DNA of 64,000 nucleotides, taken from Novosphingobium silvae. Its GTDB lineage: Bacteria > Pseudomonadota > Alphaproteobacteria > Sphingomonadales > Sphingomonadaceae. A model generated the notes under the pieces. The model made no database searches and was not told the DNA's origin. It was given only the letters and a program-made list of their open reading frames with translations. Of the stretch, positions 1-9,997 are shown piece by piece (the first letter of the stretch is position 1; every line of letters begins with the position of its first letter). The position numbers were made by a program, and so were the translations under genes. The stretch covers positions 1 through 64,000 of the forward strand of contig NZ_WVTD01000010.1 of assembly GCF_009856825.1 (NCBI RefSeq), in the 5' to 3' direction.

Positions 1-63
1 ACCGGCCTCCTGCTCGCGCAGGATCCCGATGATCTGCTCTTCTGTGAACCGTGATCGCTTCAT
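1..63 (-). CDS. IS3-family transposase OrfA, N-terminal fragment
   Basis: Only the first 21 codons are present, running off the left edge. They read MKRSRFTEEQIIGILREQEA and then G, the typical N-terminus of the helix-turn-helix OrfA of IS3-family (IS407-like) elements. OrfA binds the IS ends and is fused by frameshifting to the DDE catalytic OrfB. A GGACGG stretch just upstream of the ATG (CAT at 61-63) could serve as ribosome binding site. Whether the element is intact cannot be judged. Confidence 0.75.
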   Translation of the reverse strand, partial: MKRSRFTEEQIIGILREQEAG

Positions 64-122
64 TCTGTCCGTCCTTTCGAGGGGCGGACTCTAGCTATTC
101 CTGGAGGAGTTTCAGGGGGTCA
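1..122 (-). mobile_element. End of an IS3-family insertion sequence
   Basis: The left edge carries one terminus of an insertion sequence that continues outside the window. The first codons of an IS3-type OrfA are read on the minus strand. About 60 bases upstream of its ATG the sequence reads TGACCCCCTGAAACTCC on the minus strand, starting with TG as IS3 termini usually do. I place the boundary near base 122 because the terminal TG falls at 122-121. The second end and any target duplication lie outside the window, so the exact group and copy number cannot be given. Confidence 0.6.
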
Positions 123-421
123 CGTCACATCCAACGGCCACGATGGCCCGAGCTTCGAAACCTTTGGAATATTTTCCAGCACTAAACTAAGGTACGACAA
201 AGCCTTTTTCCGTCGGGTCGCGCGACGAGGCCACACACCCCGCAGGTAAGCGCACGGGTTAGGCGGCCGTGGTCCGTGCCGCTATCGGCGTGTAACGACT
301 GCACTTCGGCGGTTGTACCGCATCGCTCAGTTGCCAGGGAGCCTTCATCATGGCCGGGGTCGGGCCATGATGAAGGCTGGCTTGTCGATCCGAGCGCCTG
401 GCGCCGCTTCGGATCGGCGGG
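123..421. other. Intergenic region between the IS end and the formaldehyde dehydrogenase
   Basis: About 300 bases without a convincing gene. It is less GC-rich around 160-210. The only clear structure is the perfect inverted repeat at 340-378, listed separately. No tRNA or open coding frame with recognisable protein was seen. Confidence 0.5.
340..378. repeat. Perfect 16-bp inverted repeat, hairpin
   Basis: Arms at 340-355 and 363-378 are perfectly complementary (AGCCTTCATCATGGCC and its complement) with a 7-base loop. The hairpin lies about 45 bases downstream of the stop codon of the minus-strand formaldehyde dehydrogenase. It could end or stabilise that transcript, but no T-run follows on the minus strand, so a classical intrinsic terminator is not certain. 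Confidence 0.6.
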
Positions 422-1660
<1,239 letters not shown>

Positions 1661-1746
1661 CTACCGAGGATCTCAAACCAGAGAAGGCAGCAGGGGCTGG
1701 CTTCTAAGTGCGAGAGAACACGGGCAAGAAAATGAGCCTGAAATCG

Positions 1747-2037
1747 TCATTTAAGATAAGTACGCAGAATCTTCATTACGCCCTCCACGCCGTCATCGTG
1801 ATCGCCACCCTCGCTTTTGAGGGCCGGATCTGCGCCGGAACCGAATGTTTCCCTGAGGTGACTCTCCATCACTTCTGCCATCAGCCCGTTTGTCGCGCCA
1901 CGCATGGCGACAATTTGCTGCAGCAGGGGAGCGCAATCGGCCCCGGCTTCGATCGCGCGTTCCAAAGCGTCCGCCTGGCCCTTGATACGACGCAAGCGTG
2001 TGATGGCTCGCTTCTTGTCCTCTGGTGAATGTGGCAT
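1747..2037 (-). CDS. frmR: FrmR-type formaldehyde-responsive repressor (CsoR/RcnR family)
   Basis: A 96-residue all-helical DNA-binding repressor. It keeps the residues that define formaldehyde sensing in this family: Pro2, Cys35 and His60, within the family pattern RRIKGQ, ALER and NGLMAEV. In E. coli FrmR, formaldehyde bridges Pro2 and Cys35 and releases the operator; that mechanism is family knowledge, not shown here. The gene lies upstream of frmA on the same strand with about 215 bases between them, and both genes carry their own FrmR-like site, so regulon and autoregulation are probable. Confidence 0.9.
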   Translation of the reverse strand: MPHSPEDKKRAITRLRRIKGQADALERAIEAGADCAPLLQQIVAMRGATNGLMAEVMESHLRETFGSGADPALKSEGGDHDDGVEGVMKILRTYLK

Positions 2038-2063
2038 CGCGCTTTCCCAAGAAATCGCTTCAG

Positions 2064-2085
2064 CATACTATACAGGGGGGGAGTT
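2064..2085. promoter_or_regulatory. FrmR-like operator upstream of frmR
   Basis: The sequence CATACTATACAGGGGGGGAG followed by TT lies 27-48 bases upstream of the frmR start codon. It combines a TACT/AGT dyad with a run of seven G, the hallmark of RcnR/FrmR operators. The position fits autorepression. It differs from the frmA site in having the longer G-run and no second half-site. Confidence 0.6.
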
Positions 2086-2322
2086 TCAATCCTATCCAGA
2101 GACTGGCGCTTCTGTAATCAGGCGAGGTTGCCTGGCCAATCTCCAAATTCGCCCCCAGATCGGGCAGGCATAGCCGCCATGTTACCCTGAGACAGGTCTG
2201 GCACGCGGACGAGGAGCATCATGCTCTCAAGCCTGCGCCACAAGCAACGACGGCATGCGCGCTTAGGGTCCGATCCTGTGTCCGGGAGGGGGAGCCATCG
2301 CTCGCTCCCCCAGGTTTGCCGG

Positions 2323-3312
2323 TCAGACCGTAACGACGACCTTGCCGATCTGGTCATTCGATTCGAGGAAGCGGTGTGCGTCTTGGATGGCGTCGAGCGA
2401 GAAGGTGCGCGCGATCCGCGGCTTGAGCGCGCCCGATTCCAGTCCCGCCACAATGAACGCCTTGGCGCGATCAAGGGCGGCGTCGTCCGAGACGATCTCG
2501 CTGTAGAGATAACCCTTGAGCGTGAGGCTCTTGCCCAGCACGGAGAACAACGGGAACGGCGTCGGCTCGCCGCTGAGCGCGCCATATTCAAGCAGAATGC
2601 CGCCGCGCGCCATGCTCGCGGTCAGCGGCTCGAACGACGGGCCTCCGACCGGGTCGAGCACCACGCGCGCACCTGCACCATCGGTTATCTCCATCACCTT
2701 TGCTACCAGATCCTCTTCCCCGGTCGCGACGACATGATGTGCACCGGCATCAAGCAGGGCTTGGCGCTTGGTGCCGGTACGCGTCGTCGCGATCACCGTC
2801 GCGCCGACCATCCGCGCAATCTGGAAGGCAGCAAGACCGACGCTGCTGGAAGCAGCGGTGACGATGACGAAATCGCCCTCGCCGAGCTTCGCCTGCTCCA
2901 CCAGCGCACCCCAAGCGGTGACATACTGCATCCACACGGCCGCCGCTTCCTCGAACGAAAGCGCCGCCGGATGCTTGACGACGAGGCGGGCAGGCACGTT
3001 GGCGACCTCGCCATAGGTGCCCCAGCGCGCGATATCGAGCGGGGGGATGAGGCTGACGGCTTCGCCTTCCGCAAACCCGGTCACGTCCGCCCCGACCGTA
3101 ACGACAGTGCCGGCAGCCTCGTAGCCGAGGCGGCTCGGGAACTCGGCTTCCTGAAGGTAGGCATGGTTGCGGAACATCACTTCGGCGCGGTTTATGCCTA
3201 TCGCCTTGACAGCGATCTGCACCTCGTCGGCCGCGGGCGCGGGCACTGCCACATCTTCAATCTTGAGGACGCTGGCGTCGCCATATTCGTGGATCCGAAC
3301 GATGCGGCTCAT
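2323..3312 (-). CDS. Zinc-independent NAD(P)H:quinone oxidoreductase-like MDR protein
   Basis: A 329-residue medium-chain reductase/dehydrogenase of the quinone oxidoreductase type. It has an N-terminal GroES-like part with GYEAAG near residue 64 and a nucleotide-binding segment AASSSVGLAA at 153-162 in place of a GxGxxG motif. The cysteine zinc ligands of alcohol dehydrogenases are absent, as expected for quinone reductases. Substrate is unknown; candidates are quinones or reactive enones. It is divergent from a TetR regulator with operator-like boxes between them, so it is probably the regulator's target. Confidence 0.85.
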   Translation of the reverse strand: MSRIVRIHEYGDASVLKIEDVAVPAPAADEVQIAVKAIGINRAEVMFRNHAYLQEAEFPSRLGYEAAGTVVTVGADVTGFAEGEAVSLIPPLDIARWGTYGEVANVPARLVVKHPAALSFEEAAAVWMQYVTAWGALVEQAKLGEGDFVIVTAASSSVGLAAFQIARMVGATVIATTRTGTKRQALLDAGAHHVVATGEEDLVAKVMEITDGAGARVVLDPVGGPSFEPLTASMARGGILLEYGALSGEPTPFPLFSVLGKSLTLKGYLYSEIVSDDAALDRAKAFIVAGLESGALKPRIARTFSLDAIQDAHRFLESNDQIGKVVVTV

Positions 3313-3331
3313 GGACCATTCCTTGATTATT

Positions 3332-3391
3332 GAACGATCGTTCTGTATCGATGTCAGCGACGAGGTTCAAGATATTATTTATCGATCATTC
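3332..3391. promoter_or_regulatory. Pair of TetR operator-like boxes in the divergent promoter region
   Basis: A perfect 12-bp palindrome GAACGATCGTTC lies at 3332-3343. A related imperfect box ATCGATCATTC lies at 3381-3391. Both sit between the quinone reductase (start 3312, minus) and the TetR gene (start 3409, plus), where a TetR dimer would control both. Binding is inference from position and symmetry. Confidence 0.55.
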
Positions 3392-3408
3392 CATATCGGG
3401 CGCCAGAC

Positions 3409-4029
3409 ATGACAGAGACGAAAGCACGTCGCGGCGCAGGTCGCCCTCGCGTGTTCGACACTAACGCAGCGCTCGACAAGGCGGTACGGCTGTTCTGGCA
3501 GCGCGGCTACGAGGCGACTTCGATGGCCGATCTGGTGGCGGAGACTGGCGTCGCCGCCGCCAGTCTCTATGCGGCGTTTGGCAACAAGGCGGGGCTGTTC
3601 GCGGCGGTGATCGAGCGCTATGCCGCGACGTTCAGCGTCCACCTCTATGCCCCCATCAACGACCCGGCGTTGTCCACCTTCGAGGCCGTCAAAGGCCTGC
3701 TGGAGCGAGCGGCGTCATCGTTCTCGGAGCCTGGAACGCCGGCCGGCTGCTTCATGTATTCGGCAGCGGCAGCCGTTTCGCCGGCGTCCGCCGCCATCGA
3801 ATGCCTGCTGCGCGACAAGCGTATCGCGGCGGAGGCCCTCCTGATCGAGCGTCTGCATCGCGGCGCCGCGCAGGGCGAGCTTGCGGCCAATGCCGATCCG
3901 GCCGTGCTAGGCAAATTCATCAATACGGTCATGGAAGGCATGTCCGTTCAGGCGCGCGACGGCGCTACGATCAACGAACTGCTCTCCATCGCCAAAATGG
4001 CACTCGATCGATGGCCGGCTGCGGTGTGA
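3409..4029 (+). CDS. TetR/AcrR-family transcriptional regulator
   Basis: A 206-residue regulator with an N-terminal TetR helix-turn-helix. The recognition region is around residues 33-62, ending in the typical SLYAAFGNKAGLF. The C-terminal ligand-binding half is variable and shows C-terminal features of the TetR_C group that senses electrophiles or aromatics, but no ligand can be named. It is transcribed divergently from the quinone reductase, with two operator-like boxes between them, which suggests local autoregulated repression. Confidence 0.9.
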   Translation: MTETKARRGAGRPRVFDTNAALDKAVRLFWQRGYEATSMADLVAETGVAAASLYAAFGNKAGLFAAVIERYAATFSVHLYAPINDPALSTFEAVKGLLERAASSFSEPGTPAGCFMYSAAAAVSPASAAIECLLRDKRIAAEALLIERLHRGAAQGELAANADPAVLGKFINTVMEGMSVQARDGATINELLSIAKMALDRWPAAV

Positions 4030-4280
4030 TGGTCGAAGCGTGCTCGTCCTCGGTGTTCTTGCAACAAGCCTCTGTCGATCTGCAGCAAAGCCCACTCCGA
4101 CCGAAGTCCGCATGCCCAAATCATCATCCCATTCCGGGAGACCGCAGCGTTCGACAGGATTTTTGAACAGCCGCGGAAAGTTGTGACACCAAGTATCGAT
4201 ATTTATTTGTGCGTGGCGGGGATCTACCTATCCGCCTCGCTCGAACGAATAGCCGAACACATCTGATAGGATGAAAGCAC

Positions 4281-5111
4281 ATGAAACGCGTGACGCTGCC
4301 AGGCGGGGAAGTCGTTCCTTCAATGGGTCAAGGCACCTGGAAGATGGGCGAACGTGCCGAGCGGCGATCCGATGAGATCGCCGCGCTACGCGCCGGTGTC
4401 GAGTTGGGCCTGACGCTCATAGACACCGCCGAAATGTACGGCGACGGTGCGGCGGAAACGCTGATATGCGAGGCGCTGGGCAGCTTTCGCGACCAGTTGT
4501 TCCTCGTCAGCAAGGCATATCCGCAGAATGCATCGCGCTCCCGCCTTGCTGGTGCGTGCGAGGCGAGCCTGAAGCGGCTCGGCACCGATCGGCTCGACCT
4601 CTACCTTCTCCACTGGCGGGGATCGGTGCCGCTCACTGAAACAGTGGAGGCATTGGAGACGCTGAAATCGGCGGGAAAAATTCGGCACTGGGGTGTCAGC
4701 AACCTCGATACCGATGATATGGACGAGCTTGTCGCTGCCGGCGGGGGGGGCTGCGTGACCGATCAGATCCTTTACAATCTGGTCCGTCGGGGCCCCGAAT
4801 TGGACCTTTTGCCTTGGCTCGCCGAGCACAAAGTGCCTGTCATGGCGTATAGTCCGGTCGAGCAGGGACGACTTTCTACGCACCCCGCTCTCGACAAAAT
4901 TGCAGCCGAGGTTGGTGCAACCCCTGTGCAGGTCGCACTTTCCTGGACGTTGCGGCACGATGGCCTCATCGCCATCCCGAAAGCGAGTTCAGTCGCACAT
5001 GTGCGGGAGAACCGCGCGGCCGCCGATATCGTTCTTTCCGATGCCCAACTTGCGACGCTCGACGCGGCATTTCCTAGGCCAGGCAACCGTCGTCCACTTG
5101 AAATGCTGTAG
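4281..5111 (+). CDS. Aldo/keto reductase
   Basis: A 276-residue cytosolic NADPH-dependent aldo/keto reductase. The catalytic tetrad is in place: D48 and Y53 in DTAEMYG, K78 in SKAY and H111 in LLHW. The phosphate-binding IPKAS stretch lies near residue 234. It is similar in size and layout to small bacterial reductases acting on methylglyoxal-like or other aldehydes; the substrate is unknown. It stands alone, about 250 bases downstream of the tetR gene and far from the next gene, so it probably has its own promoter. Confidence 0.9.
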   Translation: MKRVTLPGGEVVPSMGQGTWKMGERAERRSDEIAALRAGVELGLTLIDTAEMYGDGAAETLICEALGSFRDQLFLVSKAYPQNASRSRLAGACEASLKRLGTDRLDLYLLHWRGSVPLTETVEALETLKSAGKIRHWGVSNLDTDDMDELVAAGGGGCVTDQILYNLVRRGPELDLLPWLAEHKVPVMAYSPVEQGRLSTHPALDKIAAEVGATPVQVALSWTLRHDGLIAIPKASSVAHVRENRAAADIVLSDAQLATLDAAFPRPGNRRPLEML

Positions 5112-5634
5112 CGTCAGATGGCGATATTCTCTCTCGAAGGCACTGACGTGACCCGCGTGATAGTTGGCCGCATTGATGATAGAGCTACGTCGTGAAATCG
5201 GCGGAATGCATGGATCGGATCGGATTGTTTCCTGTGTTTCTCGCTTGACGATAGATCCCGAAAGTACGGTTTTTCGGGGCATCTCGGAAAAACCCAATAA
5301 ATTCATAAGCCGGCCAATTTTCCAGGATGTATGACGGTATATCGCCGCAAGAAATATTTTTAATTGCTATATTTCAAGGATTTATGCTTTCAATCAATAA
5401 TCGAGTGGGAATGATCGCCCTTCCGGCGATTTGAGCCCGCTCCCCTACCTGAACGCAGGAAAGCCGACTGCGCGGCATACCGCCATCGCGGATGCCCTGC
5501 CACGCCTGCTCCGGTAGACGCCGGCACGACCAGCGGCATCGCGACGCCGCTGGTGAGCACATCTCCGATGGTGGGAAGTGCACGCGCTCTGTCTGTAGGG
5601 ACCGGCCCGGGCGTGCCGGAGCCGGTCCCCAGAA
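5112..5634. other. Intergenic region with no convincing gene
   Basis: About 520 bases. The part around 5270-5400 is AT-rich compared with the surroundings, which may reflect promoter DNA or older inserted sequence. Short open frames exist but give arginine- and serine-rich products without family features. A GC-rich inverted repeat (5598-5629) next to the alcohol dehydrogenase stop is listed separately. Confidence 0.5.
5598..5629 (-). terminator. Hairpin downstream of the alcohol dehydrogenase
   Basis: Arms GGGACCGGC (5598-5606) and GCCGGTCCC (5621-5629) form a 9-bp stem just after the minus-strand stop codon at 5635. No clear T-run follows, so its terminator function is moderate inference. 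Confidence 0.4.
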
Positions 5635-6687
5635 TCAGGCCGCCAGCGTCGCGTTGTCGATGACGAAGCGGTACTTCACGTCGCTGCGCTGCATGCGCTC
5701 GTAGGCTTCCTCGATCTGATCGGCGCGGATCATCTCGATATCGGCGACGACGCCATGCTCGGCGCAGAAGTCGAGCATTTCCTGGGTTTCGGCAATGCCG
5801 CCGATCAGCGAGCCGGCAATGGACCGGCGGCGGAAGATCAGGGCACCGACGTTCGGCGAGGGGTGCGGATGCTCGGGCACGCCGACAAGGGTCATGTTGC
5901 CGTCGCGCTTCAGCAGCGCCAGGAACTGGTCGAGGTCATGGCTGGCCGCAACCGTGTTCAGGATGAAGTCGAAGCTGTTTGCATGCGCCTGCATCTCCTC
6001 GGCATTGCGCGAGACCACGACTTCGTCCGCGCCGAGCTTCAAGGCGTCTTCGCGCTTCGATTCAGACGTGGTGAAGGCCACGACGTGCGCGCCCATGGCG
6101 TGGGCCAGCTTGACGCCCATGTGGCCAAGGCCTCCGATGCCCACGATGCCCACCTTGGAGCCCGCACCCACGTTCCAATGGCGCAGCGGCGAGTAGGTGG
6201 TGATCCCGGCGCACAGCAGCGGAGCGACGGCCGCAAGCTGGTCCTCGGCATGGCTGATGCGCAGCACGAAGCGGTCGTTCACGACGATCGACTGCGAGTA
6301 TCCACCCAAGGTGTGGCCGGGCGCGTCGTCGGTGGCCCCGTTGTAGGTACCGACGAAACCGTTGTCGCAGTACTGCTCCAGACCCTCGTCGCAGGAGGCG
6401 CAGTGCTGGCAGCTGTCGACCATGCAGCCCACGCCGACGACGTCGCCCACCTTGAACTTGGTCACGCCGCCGCCCACGGCCGTCACCTTGCCGACGATCT
6501 CGTGCCCGGGGACGCAGGGGAACAGGGTGCCGGACCATTCGGCCCGCACGGTATGAAGGTCCGAATGGCACACGCCGCAATAGGCGATGTCGATCGCGAC
6601 GTCGTGCTCGCCCGGTGTGCGGCGCTCGATCGTCATGGGTTCCAGCGGCTTGTCACCGGCGGTGGCGCCATAGGCCATTACTGTCAT
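5635..6687 (-). CDS. Zinc-dependent NAD(P) alcohol dehydrogenase, YahK/cinnamyl-alcohol-dehydrogenase type
   Basis: A 350-residue medium-chain ADH. Catalytic zinc ligands are C40, H62/E63 and C159, and structural zinc cysteines are C93, C96, C99 and C107. The nucleotide-binding motif GIGGLGHM is near residue 183. Sequence style (CGVCHSDLHT, GHEIVGKV) matches the broad-specificity aldehyde reductases of the YahK/AdhA group. It would interconvert aldehydes and alcohols in the cytosol; the physiological substrate is unknown. It is a single gene, with a 176-base gap to the SPOR gene upstream. Confidence 0.92.
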   Translation of the reverse strand: MTVMAYGATAGDKPLEPMTIERRTPGEHDVAIDIAYCGVCHSDLHTVRAEWSGTLFPCVPGHEIVGKVTAVGGGVTKFKVGDVVGVGCMVDSCQHCASCDEGLEQYCDNGFVGTYNGATDDAPGHTLGGYSQSIVVNDRFVLRISHAEDQLAAVAPLLCAGITTYSPLRHWNVGAGSKVGIVGIGGLGHMGVKLAHAMGAHVVAFTTSESKREDALKLGADEVVVSRNAEEMQAHANSFDFILNTVAASHDLDQFLALLKRDGNMTLVGVPEHPHPSPNVGALIFRRRSIAGSLIGGIAETQEMLDFCAEHGVVADIEMIRADQIEEAYERMQRSDVKYRFVIDNATLAA

Positions 6688-6863
6688 GTGGAGGTTCCTC
6701 GCAAATCGCCCCGGCGAACTCTTCCGCCGGCGCCTGCGAGATAGGGTTCATTCGCGTCTGCAAAAGACGCACTACGCAGAACGCGGCGTTGAGCAATACT
6801 CGTCATGCCGCAGCGCAACGAAGGATCGCGACGAGGGGATCGCGCCGCCGAGCGGCTGCCGCG

Positions 6864-7691
6864 TCAGTTCTTGACCTGGCAGTTCAGCCCTGCGGCCTTC
6901 ATTCCCGAGCAGAGCGCTCGTGCCGCATTGCGATCGCCCGGAACCGCCTGGAGGCGGTAGACGGTGCCGATGTCGGCCTGACCCTGCACGATCCGGTGGC
7001 TCACGCCCGCAAGCGGCTCGTACTGGCCCTTGAGTGTCGCCCAGCCCGCTTCCGCCTGCTCGCGCGAGGCATAGGCGCCGATCTGGACGCCCACGCCGGA
7101 GACCGGCGCGGTATTGGTCGCGGCAGTGGCCGTAGTAGCGGCCGTGGCTGCCGGCGAGGGCTTCGCCTGGGGCGGAGGGGGCGCCATCGTCTCGAACCCG
7201 GGGCCGGGCGCCTGTGACCGTCCATCGATCTGCGGGCTGCGCGACTGCCCCTCGGCGACCGCGAAGCTGGTGTCTCCCGTGCCCGCGACCACTTCGCCGC
7301 CGGGATTGTCGGGCCGCACCTTGTAGGGCTCGGTGGGAGCGGCGATCACGCCGCCATCGGCGACCAGCGGCTGCTCCGGACGGCTGTTCACCACCCATAC
7401 CACCGCGGCGACGATCATGCCGAGCGCGACGACGCCGAGCCCGCCAAGCAGCAGGCCCTGTCCAAGGCCGCCCTTCTCTTCCTCGTAGTCGTCCTCGTCG
7501 CCCTCGAGCCAGGGCAGGCGCACCTCCGCCTCGCCAAGCGGGAGCTGGCGGTGCTGCTCGAAGCCGGTGCCGAACGGCGCGGCATTGGCCGCCGCGTCCT
7601 TCTCGAAGTAAGGCTGCGCCGGGCTCCCGTCACCGAAGACGGGGTTCTTCTTTTCCGGCCGGGGGAAGTAGCCTTCGTCAGCGCCCGCCAT
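6864..7691 (-). CDS. SPOR-domain membrane protein
   Basis: A 275-residue bitopic inner-membrane protein. It has an acidic cytosolic N-terminus (a DEDDYEEEK stretch near 65-73), one transmembrane helix about 79-102, a Pro/Ala/Thr-rich periplasmic linker, and a C-terminal SPOR fold from about residue 200. SPOR domains bind denuded glycan strands of septal peptidoglycan, so a role in cell division or envelope maintenance is likely. It starts 3 bases after the argS stop and is surely co-transcribed with it, an arrangement common in this order. Confidence 0.88.
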   Translation of the reverse strand: MAGADEGYFPRPEKKNPVFGDGSPAQPYFEKDAAANAAPFGTGFEQHRQLPLGEAEVRLPWLEGDEDDYEEEKGGLGQGLLLGGLGVVALGMIVAAVVWVVNSRPEQPLVADGGVIAAPTEPYKVRPDNPGGEVVAGTGDTSFAVAEGQSRSPQIDGRSQAPGPGFETMAPPPPQAKPSPAATAATTATAATNTAPVSGVGVQIGAYASREQAEAGWATLKGQYEPLAGVSHRIVQGQADIGTVYRLQAVPGDRNAARALCSGMKAAGLNCQVKN

Positions 7692-7694
7692 AGA

Positions 7695-9443
7695 TCACAT
7701 TTCCTCCACAGCCTCGACGCCGAGCAGCGCCAGCCCGTTGCGGACAAGTTGCCCGATCTGCGCGGCAAGGAAAAGCCGCGCTTCGGTGAGCTTACGATCC
7801 CCGGCGTTAACAAAGCGCTTTTCCACCCGGTCGTTGCCGAGATTCCAGTAGCCGTGGAACGCGGCAGCAAGGTCGCCGAGGAAGAAGGCGATGCGGTGCG
7901 CCTCGCGAGCGGCTGCGGCGGCCTCGACGATGCGCGGGAACTGCGCCGCCAGCTTCACCAGCTCGAGTTCCTCTTCGCCGAGGAGTTCCAGGTTCTCCGC
8001 CGAGGGTCTGAAATCGCCTTCGGCCACGCCCTTGCGCAAGGTCGAGTGGACGCGCGCATTGGCGTACTGGACGTAGAACACCGGGTTGTCCTTCGAGGCT
8101 TCCACCACCTTGGCGAAGTCGAAGTCCATCTGCGCCTCGGGCTTGCGGGTCAGCATGGTGAAGCGCACCACGTCCTTGCCCACTTCGGTGACGACTTCGG
8201 CCAGCGTTACGAAGTTGCCCGAGCGCTTCGACATCTTCACCGGTTCGCCATCGCGCAGAAGCTGCACCATCTGGACGAGCTTGATCTCGAAAGGCGTGGG
8301 CTCGCCCTCGGCGCCGGTCATGGCGGCGACGGCGGCCTTGATGCGCTTGACGGTGCCGGCATGGTCCGCGCCCCAGATGTCCACCAGCGCGTCGGCGCTC
8401 TGGGCCTTCTGGAAGTGATAGGCGAGGTCGGCGCCGAAATAGGTCCAGGTGCCGTCCGACTTCCTGATCGGCCGGTCCTGGTCGTCGCCGAACCGGGTGG
8501 AGCGGAACAGCGGAAGCTCCACCGGCTCCCAGTCCTCGGGCGTCTTGCCCTTGGGCGCTTCGAGCACGCCATCGTAGACGAGCCCGCGCGAGCGCAGCCA
8601 CGCCTCGGCCTCGTCGGGTTTGCCCGAGGCCTGAAGCTCCGCTTCCGAGGAGAACAGGTCGTGGTGGATGCCAAGAAGCGCCAAATCCTGCCGGATCATC
8701 ACCAGCATGGCGGCGACGGCCTTTTCGCGGAACAGCGCCAGCCACTCCGATTCGGGAGCGGCGGCATAGCGGTCACCGAACTCGGCGGCGAGTGCCTGGC
8801 CGACCGGCACCAGATAGTCGCCGGGATAGAGCCCCTCGGGAATCGCGCCCACGTCCTCGCCCAGTGCCTCGCGGTAGCGCACGTGGGCCGAGCGGGCGAG
8901 TACCTGCACCTGCGCGCCCGCATCGTTGACGTAGTATTCGCGCACGACCTTGTGGCCCGCGAACTCCAGCAGCGCCGCGAGGGCATCGCCCACCACAGCG
9001 CCGCGGCAATGGCCCATGTGCATCGGCCCGGTGGGATTGGCCGAGACGTATTCGACGTTGACGATCCTGCCGCCGCCCATGTCCGACCGGCCATAGTCCG
9101 CCCCAAGAGCGGCGATGGTCCGCAGTTCGGCCAGCCATGCCGCAGGCGCGAGGCGCAGGTTGATGAAGCCCGGCCCGGCGATCTCGGCGGAAGTCACCGC
9201 CTCCAGCTTCGACAGTTCCGCCACCAGCGCCTCGGCGAGATCGCGCGGCTTCATGCCCGCAGGCTTGGACAGCACCATCGCCGCGTTGGTGGAAAGGTCC
9301 CCGTGCGACGTATCGCGCGGCGGCTCGACCGTGATCGCTCCTCGCTTCAGGCCGCCGGGCAGCGTTCCGGCGGCTTCCAGCGCATCAAGCGCGGCAGAGA
9401 GGTGGCCTGCGAAGGCGGTGTAGAGGGTCTGGGTCTTGCTCAT
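7695..9443 (-). CDS. argS: Arginine-tRNA ligase
   Basis: Charges tRNA-Arg with arginine. The 582-residue product has the class I signature SANPTGPMHMGHCRG (HIGH equivalent) around residues 112-126, a KMSKRSG loop near 345, the N-terminal Add1 domain and the DALR anticodon-binding C-terminus. The start was placed at MSKTQTLYTAF; the frame is open for 21 more codons but that part looks non-coding. The SPOR gene follows after 3 bases. Confidence 0.96.
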   Translation of the reverse strand: MSKTQTLYTAFAGHLSAALDALEAAGTLPGGLKRGAITVEPPRDTSHGDLSTNAAMVLSKPAGMKPRDLAEALVAELSKLEAVTSAEIAGPGFINLRLAPAAWLAELRTIAALGADYGRSDMGGGRIVNVEYVSANPTGPMHMGHCRGAVVGDALAALLEFAGHKVVREYYVNDAGAQVQVLARSAHVRYREALGEDVGAIPEGLYPGDYLVPVGQALAAEFGDRYAAAPESEWLALFREKAVAAMLVMIRQDLALLGIHHDLFSSEAELQASGKPDEAEAWLRSRGLVYDGVLEAPKGKTPEDWEPVELPLFRSTRFGDDQDRPIRKSDGTWTYFGADLAYHFQKAQSADALVDIWGADHAGTVKRIKAAVAAMTGAEGEPTPFEIKLVQMVQLLRDGEPVKMSKRSGNFVTLAEVVTEVGKDVVRFTMLTRKPEAQMDFDFAKVVEASKDNPVFYVQYANARVHSTLRKGVAEGDFRPSAENLELLGEEELELVKLAAQFPRIVEAAAAAREAHRIAFFLGDLAAAFHGYWNLGNDRVEKRFVNAGDRKLTEARLFLAAQIGQLVRNGLALLGVEAVEEM

Positions 9444-9537
9444 GACGCGCGCGGATAGCCCAGTTGCGCGCAAAGGGGAACAGGCGGGTGCGCGGCCCTG
9501 TCGCAAGACAGCGCGCTACGCCCGATCCGTGGGCCCA

Positions 9538-9915
9538 TCACTGACCCGCGAAGGTCAGGGCCTCGATCTTGTTGCCGTCGGGATCGCGCACGAAGGCCGC
9601 ATAGTAGTTGGGATCGTAGTGCGGCCGCAGCCCCGGCTCGCCATCGGCGGTGCCGCCATTGTCCAGCGCTGCACGGAAGAACGCGTCGACAGCGCCGCGC
9701 CGTTCCACTTCGAAAGCCACATGCACGCCGTTCCCCGGCAATGGCGGCGCTCCATCGGTCGGCCGGTTCAGGCTGAAGACCGTGATACCGGCTCCGTAAC
9801 CCACGGCGTCTTCCACGTCGAGCGTACGCCGCAGGCCAAGTTCGTGCATCACCGGATCATAGAAACGGCGGGCACGGTCGAGATCGGACGTGCCAAGGGA
9901 GACATGGTGGACCAT
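9538..9915 (-). CDS. VOC-family (glyoxalase-like) protein
   Basis: A 125-residue single vicinal-oxygen-chelate module of two beta-alpha-beta-beta-beta units. It opens with VHHVSLGTSDLDRARRFYD and closes with FVRDPDGNKIEAL. The histidine near residue 4 and the glutamate near 118 are candidate metal ligands. Such small stand-alone modules act as dimers on diverse substrates, or bind drugs, so no reaction is assigned. Confidence 0.88.
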   Translation of the reverse strand: MVHHVSLGTSDLDRARRFYDPVMHELGLRRTLDVEDAVGYGAGITVFSLNRPTDGAPPLPGNGVHVAFEVERRGAVDAFFRAALDNGGTADGEPGLRPHYDPNYYAAFVRDPDGNKIEALTFAGQ

Positions 9916-9997
9916 ACCGCCTCAACGCCGCTGCGGGAGGCCGGGTTCCGGCCCTCCCGCTTGGGTCGCACCTGTCGCCAGATCGAGGCGCTGCGCC

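Noticed and set aside
5374..5583. Minus-strand frame in the gap before the alcohol dehydrogenase
   Set aside because: Short, without recognisable features; more likely non-coding.
7551..9458. Plus-strand frame antisense to argS
   Set aside because: No domains, and argS on the other strand is intact.
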